Shown here piece by piece: positions 25,499-32,607 of a stretch of DNA of 39,699 nt (positions within the stretch are counted from its first letter, which is position 1; each line of letters begins with the position of its first letter). Made by a program: the position numbers and the translations under genes. The stretch spans positions 1 through 39,699 of the forward strand of contig NZ_BLZO01000127.1 of assembly GCF_014132355.1 (NCBI RefSeq). Direction: 5' to 3'. Below the pieces are notes generated by a model that was given only the letters and a program-made list of their open reading frames with translations, ran no database searches and had not been told where the DNA came from. This stretch comes from Okeania sp. KiyG1. Its GTDB lineage: Bacteria > Cyanobacteriota > Cyanobacteriia > Cyanobacteriales > Microcoleaceae.

Positions 25499-25816
25499 TT
25501 TTGACCAAAAAATCAGGTCTCAAGCCTCCCCTTAGCTGCGCCGCGAGCTACCGCTCTACAAGGGGATGAAAAAGCGGTCGTTTGCGGAGCATGACCTAGG
25601 ATGGGATGGCGAGGTCCCCTCGCCATATCCAATCGACCAAGACAGCGGTCGTAGCGGAGCTTCCCGTAGGGTGGGATGGCGCAATTCGGAGCGGCTCTGA
25701 TAAGAGCGGGTTTCCTCGCCATATCCAATCGACCAAGAAAAAAATCAACTTCAATATTTCAAGCCTCTGACTTTAGGCAGAAGTACTGATAACTGATAAC
25801 TGATAACTGATATGAC
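25499..25816 (+). mobile_element. Family 3 element with two palindromic modules
   Basis: It starts with TTGACCAAAAAATCAGGTCTC, ends in AACTGAT tandem units and TATGACC, and contains two copies of a module running from AGCGGTCG through GGGATGGCG to CCATATCCAATCGACCAAG. Open frames inside follow the repeat and are not genes. Confidence 0.75.
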
Positions 25817-25946
25817 CCAGCAGCTAGGGCTGGTTTTCGTTATCCTTGCCATCCACTATAGCATATAGTACGCCAAATCCCTAGGGTCAACTCCCAACAC
25901 CTTTTTTGGCTTCAAAACACCACCTTTTTTTGGTTTACCTGCATAA

Positions 25947-26103
25947 TATCATGTCCGTTTGAATACTTATAATTAAGATAGTAGGGAATAGGGAGTGGGG
26001 GAGTAAGGGAGTAGGGGAGTGGGGGAGTAGGGAAAATAGAAAGATTTACTGTTGAAGCACTTATGATAAGTTTTTTCCAGATCGCTCTTATCCGGACATC
26101 ATA
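25947..26103. mobile_element. MITE, TATCATGTCCG family, 157 bp, TSD TAA
   Basis: TATCATGTCCG and CGGACATCATA ends (one mismatch), with TAA at 25944-25946 and 26104-26106. The joined flanks read GCATAAGTCG. The body is the complete version of the truncated copy at 4818-4994. Confidence 0.85.
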
Positions 26104-26250
26104 TAAGTCGTACAATTTGTCAATCAACCCAATTCCACCTTTTTTGCTCGAATTTTCCTCGAATGCATAAATCAAAGGATTTATCAATCCACCTTTTTGC
26201 CATTTTTTTTGCCTGAAAACACCACCTTTTTTGCCCAGGCCCGCTATTTA

Positions 26251-26382
26251 GGGTCTGCTGAAAAAATTGGTTGGTGGGGTAGGACACGGGGACGCGGGGA
26301 CGCGGGGACGGGTCGATTTGTGGGTAACAGGCAATGGTTTCGGCTATTTTATGTGAATAAATTTTCTTGAATTTCAGCAGAC
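26251..26382. mobile_element. MITE-like element, family 5 (GGGTCTGCTGA...TCAGCAGAC)
   Basis: Imperfect inverted ends resemble those at 3244 and 30599. The body has three GGGACGC-type tandem units. The target duplication is not clear here. Confidence 0.5.
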
Positions 26383-26417
26383 AATTTCAGTAAATTGATG
26401 CAAATAAGAGCCAATAA

Positions 26418-26556
26418 TATCATGTCCGGTTGAATACTGATAAATAACGATGGAGGAGTCAGGAGTCAGGATTCAGGAGGAAAGAAAGAAGAAGGAAGAG
26501 GAAGAACAGGAGAAGAGGAAGAAAGTTTTTTTATAACTGATTATCCAGACATGATA
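26418..26556. mobile_element. MITE, TATCATGTCCG family, 139 bp, TSD TAA
   Basis: Ends TATCATGTCCGG and CCAGACATGATA, with TAA at 26415-26417 and 26557-26559. The body is rich in AGGAGTC and GGAAGA units. Confidence 0.85.
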
Positions 26557-26642
26557 TAACTAGGAGATAAACTGAATATAAAAAGTTCCATACTTCTAGT
26601 AATTATAGAATTATCAACATATACTATATAACCGGATTCTAT

Positions 26643-26953
26643 ATAAAGCCCTCCTAATAACTCAGAAGGCTCAAAAAAAGGCGAGATTGCTCCAAGGCGC
26701 GCAGGAGAATCGCTCCCATAAAAAAAAGCGACCGCGCTTCCATAAAAGAAGCGAGACGCTTTTTCAAAATCCCAAAAGGCCGAATGCTAAAATTAGTTAT
26801 TGGCGATCGCTCAAAGGAACAAGACCATGCTATTGAAGTTGAAGCGGTCGCCCTGTCCCCAAGACATCAGACAAAATGATCTCAACTTGCGCTCTATAGC
26901 GGGCAGATATCAAACTTCTCCAGCACCAAGTCAGCAGTTTCTAACGCGCCTTC
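26643..26953. repeat. Source copy of the duplicated block, with the MITE empty site
   Basis: It matches 19302-19318 plus 19610-19907. CTAATAACTCAGAAGG at 26651-26666 is uninterrupted here. It includes the 3' end of the flavin amine oxidase gene. Confidence 0.85.
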
Positions 26954-28504
26954 TACCCAACCCTGGGAATTTGAATAGGCTTCGCCGCAGATGTAGAGAG
27001 GGCAATCCTCCAAAGGTTTGACGATCTTAGGAATAACTTCCGAACTTTGGACGCCAATGTTCCAACTATTCCAACCGCCGCCAAACGGGTCGTCGCCCCA
27101 GTCGCGAAATGCGGCATTCTGAACTTCTGGCGTGTAGCTGAGATCGTGGATTTTCGCGAGTTGGCGTGCAACTTCTGCAACCATCGGTTTCGGCGCTTGG
27201 TATTGAAACCAAGGATTACATTTCCGTTCTTCCTCGCTGCATTCTCCCTGAAATGGATTGATAATTTCTGCGATTTCCAAACCCTTTTTCCATGCCTGAC
27301 GTCGCTGCGGGCGCAGACCATCCCAAAAACCCACATTTGTGCCATCATCGTAGCTAGCCATCAGCATAGATGGACCTTCTGTTGCGGGAGTGCCGTCATC
27401 TTTCGGCCAGTAGTATGTCTGTCGCACTGGCAGATCGGTCACGGTTCGTCCGGACTCAACGGGTACGAAATTCCCTTCAGCATCTGTATAGCCAGCAGCA
27501 CGCCACCAAGGGGAAGTATAGGTTGTGAATAACTTGAAAAGAGGACGTGGCGTAACGCTGGAGATAAGGGACTGAATTTTGTCTCCCCGAAGCATTGGGC
27601 TGTTGGGGGCTAAAAGATCTAGGGAGCGACGAGGCATGGCGAGAATCAATGACTCGGCAGCGATCGTTTCCCCCTTAACTGACAACAGGAACTGGTCGCC
27701 AATCCGTTCAAAACCATCCACCTTGCTCCAGAGGCGAATTTCACCTCCAATATCCTTAAAAAGCATCGCTACAGACTCCGGCACCTGCTGAAATCCCTTT
27801 TTAAAGCCCTTGTATTCTGGGTCAATACCAAAATCGGAGAGATACCAAGGAATTGCATCTGCTGCGTTCCAGTTCGTCAGAGTAGAATTGTAGCCACCGG
27901 CATCGACACTGAGTTCGTAAGCCTCCCCAGTGATGATGCGCGCCAGCACGTTCCAGAAACCCTGCTCGTAAAGTTGCCTTCCAGCAAATTTCGCCTCCCG
28001 TGCCATGTCTCGGCGCTGTTCTTCACTGAGATCGGGGCTTGTAATACCGGGAACAATTTGCTCGATCGCATTGACGATAATACCGCCAAGTTTTATGCCC
28101 CGTTCCAGAAAGGAAAGGTTATAGGGCACCTTATCGGGTTGGTCGGTAAAATAGGAAAGCCGCAGGTAGAAGCCCCGCAAATAGGCAATATTTTGTGGCT
28201 CGTCAACTGGAAAGTCGTAGAGTTCTATCTTATCGTTGGGAGCTAGTTGCCTGTTTAGTTTCTTAATGAGAGCCACAATCCGGTATTGCGTATTTTCGAG
28301 AATGCGCATTCCACCCAGCTCTGCAACCATATTATTAATACCGGGCGGCTTGACTGAAAGCAGTCGCCCGCCAATATGGTTGCTACCCTCGAAGAGAACG
28401 ATCTTTTTCTGGGGGAACTTTTGCTTGAGCCGCCAAGCACAATATACTCCCGATACTCCGCCACCTACGATAGCAATATCAATGTTTTCGTTTCCATTAG
28501 TCAT
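26894..28504 (-). CDS. Flavin amine oxidase (L-amino acid oxidase type)
   Basis: FAD-dependent oxidases of this family convert amines or L-amino acids to imines, which hydrolyse to keto acids or aldehydes, and pass electrons to O2 to give H2O2. From the ATG at 28504 it has 536 residues. It has the Rossmann motif GGGVSG (14-19), an acidic ribose-binding residue in VLFEGSNHIGGR, and the C-terminal FAD contact GWVEGALETAD. A GGAGG ribosome site 10 bp upstream supports this start over one 12 codons earlier. There is no signal peptide. Its substrate cannot be read. The 3' end has been duplicated at 19.6 kb. About 2.4 kb of nested mobile elements separate it from the LodB-like gene upstream. Confidence 0.88.
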   Translation of the reverse strand: MTNGNENIDIAIVGGGVSGVYCAWRLKQKFPQKKIVLFEGSNHIGGRLLSVKPPGINNMVAELGGMRILENTQYRIVALIKKLNRQLAPNDKIELYDFPVDEPQNIAYLRGFYLRLSYFTDQPDKVPYNLSFLERGIKLGGIIVNAIEQIVPGITSPDLSEEQRRDMAREAKFAGRQLYEQGFWNVLARIITGEAYELSVDAGGYNSTLTNWNAADAIPWYLSDFGIDPEYKGFKKGFQQVPESVAMLFKDIGGEIRLWSKVDGFERIGDQFLLSVKGETIAAESLILAMPRRSLDLLAPNSPMLRGDKIQSLISSVTPRPLFKLFTTYTSPWWRAAGYTDAEGNFVPVESGRTVTDLPVRQTYYWPKDDGTPATEGPSMLMASYDDGTNVGFWDGLRPQRRQAWKKGLEIAEIINPFQGECSEEERKCNPWFQYQAPKPMVAEVARQLAKIHDLSYTPEVQNAAFRDWGDDPFGGGWNSWNIGVQSSEVIPKIVKPLEDCPLYICGEAYSNSQGWVEGALETADLVLEKFDICPL

Positions 28505-28696
28505 GTTGTTCGATCCTCCTTGGAGCGGCCATCGTCGCATTTACATTGGTTTACAAATTGTTTAACTTTCCTGGCGGGAAGTCCCGCGCTCTCTTGAAAA
28601 GGAGCGTCCTATGGGAAAGCCAGGGTCAATAGTCGGATACCTCCACAAATAAAACGTTCCGCTCCCTTTGACAAGTAGGAGATATTTTGTTGTAAT

Positions 28697-28815
28697 CAAG
28701 GTCAACAAAACACAGGGGGAAGACATCACCTCACACGAAACAGCGGTCAGGGTTTCTCTGGCTGAAGAATCCTGCGTTCGTCATGTCGCGCAAGCGCAAC
28801 GTTGGGAGTATGTCA
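28697..28815 (+). ncRNA. Orphan omega-RNA-like / IS200-IS605 right-end remnant, second copy
   Basis: It runs from GGTCAACAAAACAC through GGGGGAAGACATCACCTC to GAAGAATCCTGCG...GTTGGGAGTATGTC. It shares the skeleton of 7774-7900, with differences placed in both halves of predicted stems (for example GACTC/GAGTT there, TCAG/CTGG here). No tnpB is near. Confidence 0.45.
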
Positions 28816-28820
28816 TTTTA

Positions 28821-29839
28821 TATCATGTCCGGTAGCATCGGTCTTGTATAGCAAAGGTAAGGAAGAAGGAAGAAGGAAGAGGGAAGAAGGAAGAGGTGCG
28901 ATTCGTTTGGCTAAACAAGCTTCTATGTAAGTTAGCCAGTCTCAAAAAAGGGATAACTCTAGTAGTCATGCAGGTTGAATTCCTGCCCTCTGGGATGTAG
29001 AGTGACTCTGAAGTTCAGGATTCCAAGGTAACAACTTGGTCTCTCAGTGCATGGACTTAAAGCCTTAAAACTAGAAGGTTTTTTCTGGTTATCGTGGCCA
29101 AGGGAGTTACATAAGGTTAACGCACAGTCAATCTAGTATAACCGCTCGTCATCTTCGATTGGTGAAATTAAGCCTGATACACCAAACCCAAAACGGGAAA
29201 CCTCACATAACTGGTAACGTAGTTCTTCGGCGTTATCACATCTAGTTGGAGGTCGGACGACACTAGGAGCCTAAATGTAACGAGAAATGATACTAGGGAA
29301 CGAAGTAACCCCCTTAAGACTCTCAGACCTTAACCTCTGAGTAGGAAAAGTTTAACCAATGTCTTTTAGGGATAAGGAAACTCCTGCGAAGCAAGCCTGG
29401 AGTAATGTTCAGGATATGCAGACGTGGGGAGGCACTGCAGGTAGCCGTGAAACCGAAATTGTATTAAGCCAAAACGCATTCGCCGGGGTAAGTAGGCTCA
29501 AGTCGAGAGTAGGAGACTCATGCCCGTGAAAAATCTCCAGGTATCCAAGCCAAAGAGTAGTGAAAACCGAGGCCAACAAGCGTTGACAAACCTTGAAATA
29601 TTAGGTGCGAGAATAGGTGTAACCAACCTTGAAGAATCCTGCAATGTTAGGAGCCGTATGAGATGGAAACTCTCATGTACGGTTTTGGAGTAGAGGTGAG
29701 GGATAGCGATATCCTCATCGACTACATCGGAAGAAGGAAGAGGGAAGAGGTCCGAAGGCTACCCTCGCAAGAAAAAAACCATTATTTCCTGTAGATATTC
29801 ACCCTTGGGTTTACACAAACGATATAAACGGACATGATA
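28821..29839. mobile_element. MITE, TATCATGTCCG family, carrying a group II intron
   Basis: Ends TATCATGTCCGG and CGGACATGATA are 1019 bp apart. Without the intron the element would be 189 bp, similar to its relatives. The flanks (TTA left, TCA right) do not match, perhaps because it sits at the junction of two other repeats. Confidence 0.8.
28896..29725 (+). mobile_element. ORF-less group II intron, about 830 bp
   Basis: The 5' end is GTGCGATTCG, the group II consensus. Domain V is GAGCCGTATGAGATGGAAAC through CTCTCATGTACGGTTTT (29651-29686). Domain VI is the hairpin GTGAGGGATA/TATCCTCATC with ACTAC at the 3' end. The stretch between is a long structured domain I-IV with no reverse transcriptase frame, so it would depend on a maturase made elsewhere. 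It lies inside a non-coding MITE between GGAAGAAGGAAGAG and ATCGGAAGAAGG and interrupts no gene. Confidence 0.85.
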
Positions 29840-30380
29840 TCAGTTATCAGTTATCAGTTATCAGTACCTCTGACTTTAGGCAGAGGCTTGAAATATTGAA
29901 GTTGATTTTCTCTTGGTCGATTGGATATGGCGCAGGTTTCGGAGCCATCCCACCCTACGGGAAGCTACGCTACGACCGCTGTCTTGGTCCATTGGATATG
30001 GGGAGGGGACCCGCTCTTATCAGAGCCGCTCCGAATTGCGCCATCCCACCCTACGGGAAGCTCCGCTACGACCGCTGTCTTGGTCCATTGGATATGGCGC
30101 AGGTTTCGGAGCCATCCCATCCTAGGTCATGCTCCGCAAACGACCGCTTTTTCATCCCCTTGTAGAGCGGTTGCTCCCGGCGCAGCCAAGGGGAGGCTTT
30201 ATATCATGTCCGAACGCAATCGTTTGTGTAAAAGTTAGCGTAAATATCTACAGGGAATTTAAGTTTTTTTCTTGCTTTTTCTTAAGTTTTTCTGTCTATT
30301 CCCTATTCCCTATTCCCTACCTTTGCTATACAATACCGATGCTACCGGACATGATATGAGACCTGATTTTTTGGTCAAGA
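29840..30380 (-). mobile_element. Family 3 element with three modules, interrupted by a MITE
   Basis: Reversed copy of the 25499 element: AACTGAT units at the left, TTGACCAAAAAATCAGGTCTC at the right. It holds three CTTGGTCSATTGG...CGACCGCT modules (29912-30150). The MITE at 30202-30356 splits GGTCTCA from AAGCCTCCCC. Three overlapping open frames here follow the repeat and are not genes. The stretch 30381-30592 shows no recognisable gene. Confidence 0.7.
30202..30356. mobile_element. MITE, TATCATGTCCG family, 155 bp, nested
   Basis: Ends TATCATGTCCG and CGGACATGATA. The flanks are TTA and TGA (TAA/TCA on the other strand), one mismatch from a perfect TNA duplication. It lies inside the family 3 element. 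Confidence 0.85.
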
Positions 30381-30598
30381 AAGATAGGGCAGATTTGCAG
30401 TTCTGCTAAACTTACCCAAAATGATATTAGCAGCTCTGGCAGCTTAGTTCCTGCTTTGGTGATGCAACGCTGCGCGAACGCTGAGAATCACGCTCCCACA
30501 GTCTGTAACTCATTCTCAACAGCAGCCTTGAAATCGCTTGAATTTAAAGCTACTTTTGGTGAACTTTAGGTTTCCACTGTTTTTTTGCTTTCTAAATA

Positions 30599-30880
30599 GG
30601 GTTTGCGCTCATAAAGTCTTTTAGTAGAGGTAGGAGACAATCCACCCCTCGCCCCTCCCCTCCCAACCCACCCCTAACCCCTCCCAGGAGGAGGGAAGAC
30701 AGGAGAAATCGGAATTTACAGGAGGTAGGAGCTAAGTTTTGTCCCTTAATTTTTCTACCCAAATCTTGACCAAAATCCGCTCCTAATTGAACAATTACCA
30801 CTTAAAACCTCGAACTTTTTGATACTTAAAAAGGCAATTACCTTTATCTATAAAGACTTGGATATTTAATCAGCAAGCCC
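30599..30880. mobile_element. MITE, family 5, TSD TAAATA
   Basis: GGGTTTGC...GCAAGCCC ends with TAAATA at 30593-30598 and 30881-30886. The uninterrupted site GCTTTCCAAATACTAGACG exists at 17405 and 21835. An STRR-like CCACCCCTC/CCCTCCC block is inside. Confidence 0.8.
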
Positions 30881-30888
30881 TAAATACT

Positions 30889-30914
30889 AGACGTGACTCA
30901 CCATAATTTTCTGA
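30889..30914 (-). promoter_or_regulatory. ECF-like motif downstream of the LodB-like gene
   Basis: Minus strand TCAGAAAAT, 12 bp, CGTCT, in a cassette copy 12 bp beyond the LodB-like stop. The next gene in that direction is the flavin amine oxidase, 2.4 kb away across mobile elements. Confidence 0.3.
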
Positions 30915-30925
30915 CTCCCTCTTTT

Positions 30926-32113
30926 TTAGATTGACGCATAAGCAAGAAGATTGGCCTTTTCCAAGCCAGTTCTTTCCTGACGTCGCTGCCAAAAAGGAGA
31001 AGCAGGCCATCGTTGTTCCATTTGGTAGAAGTAATTGCGCTGAGTCAAATAATTATCAAATCGAGAGGCAATCAGAGATTCGTACTCCTCCAGACCCCCA
31101 CTATCTCCATGCAAATAGGAAGCAATAGCCTTCCCTGCCTTCAGACTGTCCCAGAGCGCCTTATAAATACCCTGGGAGGAAATCGGATCGAAAGCCGAAG
31201 CCGCATCTCCTACAGCCAGCCAGCCATTTCCTGTAGACTGGTCTAACCGGAATGAAGGCGCAGTGCAAACCATTATCTTCGGTACTTTGGCCTGCGGTGT
31301 CGAAGAGACTGAAAGGCTGTCGATCGCAGAACAATCGGCCAATTCTTTTGAGATGTGCTTGGTTTCTTTCAGGTAGGCCAGCCAGTTTTCCATCCGGTGC
31401 AGTCCAGTATCTTTGATAATTGATGGTTCGCTAGCTACTACCGTTGCTAACCTATTGTTAGGAAGCTTGGCTACATACCACCAGCCATATTCTACCGCCT
31501 CTAACAGAGTTAGTTTGGAAAAATGGGAGTCAGGAGGAAGGTCGAAAAAAGCGATCGCGCAAATCAGTCGGTCGAGAAAAAGTTTTCTCGCTCCCAAACT
31601 TCTGGCAAAACTGCCTCGCGTTCCGGTTGCATCTACTAAAAAACTTGCTGTTACCGCTCGTGTTTGCTTGTCTTCTCCCATAAGCTGTAACTGGAAGCTT
31701 TCAGGATGGGTGCGATCGCAATTCCGAACTTTCGTCCCACAAAGCAGCTCTACCCCCCTTTCCATTGCTTTCTGGGCTAGAAAAGCATTGAAACGCCTCC
31801 GGTCTAAATGCCAGCCGTTACCATAGGGATTACACAAAAAGTCATTGTATCCCAGGGTGTCACTTCCCCAGGAAGAGCAACTACCAAAACAGGTCTCGTG
31901 GTTTTCCTGAAGAAAATCCTCCAATATTCCCAGTTCGTCCAGAAGAAGACGGGTATCTGGTGGAATGCTCTCGCCGATGCGAACAGTTTCATAACGACCA
32001 GACTCTACAACCAAAATTTTGGAAATTCCTTGTTGTTTGAGAGCGAGAGCAGTGGCGCAACCCGCAGGTCCTCCACCGATAATGGCTACATCATATTCAC
32101 TAGAAAGTTTCAT
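30926..32113 (-). CDS. LodB-like FAD-dependent oxidoreductase (CTQ maturation partner)
   Basis: LodB and GoxB flavoproteins are needed to form the cysteine tryptophylquinone cofactor of their LodA or GoxA partners. The 395-residue protein has the FAD motif GGGPAG (13-18), GESIPP (about 48-53) and the second FAD motif GDAASAFDPISSQG, the pattern of the tryptophan-halogenase-like flavoprotein group. GWWYVAKLP resembles but does not equal the halogenase GWxWxIP. ATG start; no signal peptide. It follows the LodA-like gene at 32608 on the same strand, as expected for the pair, but nested MITEs lie between. A role for both LodA-like proteins is possible (inference). Confidence 0.85.
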   Translation of the reverse strand: MKLSSEYDVAIIGGGPAGCATALALKQQGISKILVVESGRYETVRIGESIPPDTRLLLDELGILEDFLQENHETCFGSCSSWGSDTLGYNDFLCNPYGNGWHLDRRRFNAFLAQKAMERGVELLCGTKVRNCDRTHPESFQLQLMGEDKQTRAVTASFLVDATGTRGSFARSLGARKLFLDRLICAIAFFDLPPDSHFSKLTLLEAVEYGWWYVAKLPNNRLATVVASEPSIIKDTGLHRMENWLAYLKETKHISKELADCSAIDSLSVSSTPQAKVPKIMVCTAPSFRLDQSTGNGWLAVGDAASAFDPISSQGIYKALWDSLKAGKAIASYLHGDSGGLEEYESLIASRFDNYLTQRNYFYQMEQRWPASPFWQRRQERTGLEKANLLAYASI

Positions 32114-32290
32114 TTTTAATCAGATTAATTGTTGTAAAAAAACACCCTGAGACCATACCTGAATAAGCCAATATTGATATCCCTCTCAGGGCAGATTATT
32201 GTGAGGCTGGAAATTTCTCATACACTTAATTACAGTTTTTTGACATAGCGATCGCACCTATGTAGAATTGCCTCTATTTATAACTCGATC

Positions 32291-32580
32291 GGGGCTTACG
32301 CAGAACCACTATATCTGGTAGGAGCGTTACGAAGTATGCGAAGCAAACGGCCGTTTGCTGGCGCAAAGCTGCGCTAACGCCCCTACAAATGGTGTATAAT
32401 TTCATGTTTTGCGTAATATCATGTCCGTTGGTATCGTTTGTGTATAAAGTTGGGGAAATATCTAGCGCCATATAAGGTTTTTCCTTCTCTTGTAGGGGCG
32501 ATTCGCGAATCGCCCCTACTTCTTCCTTCTTCCTTACCTTCTCTATACAATATCGATGCTACCGGACATGATATAAGTCC
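32291..32580. mobile_element. Family 2 MITE split by a TATCATGTCCG MITE
   Basis: The left end is GGGGCTTACGCAG. The right end GCGTAAGTCCTG is split after GCGTAA by the insertion at 32417-32573. It occupies most of the gap between the LodA-like and LodB-like genes. Confidence 0.75.
32417..32573. mobile_element. MITE, TATCATGTCCG family, 157 bp, TSD TAA, nested
   Basis: Perfect ends, with TAA at 32414-32416 and 32574-32576. Its body is the reverse complement of 19450-19606 with very few differences. Confidence 0.9.
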
Positions 32581-32607
32581 TGTTGATATAACTATCTTTA
32601 GTTTTAA

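Noticed and set aside
25513-25728. Minus-strand open frame of 71 codons
   Set aside because: It is the same repeat module in reverse.
28970-29000. tRNA-like GGTTGAATTCCTGCC
   Set aside because: It is inside the group II intron domain I; no acceptor stem or anticodon arm fits. No tRNA or rRNA gene was found.
29840-30201. Inversion between the MITEs at 28821 and 30202 to explain their unmatched flanks
   Set aside because: Inversion would repair one pair of flanks only. Insertion of the right copy into a family 3 element with one mismatched base explains it more simply.
29896-30238. Three overlapping plus-strand open frames of 70-105 codons
   Set aside because: They are translations of the palindromic module repeat; the repeated peptide follows the DNA repeat in all frames.
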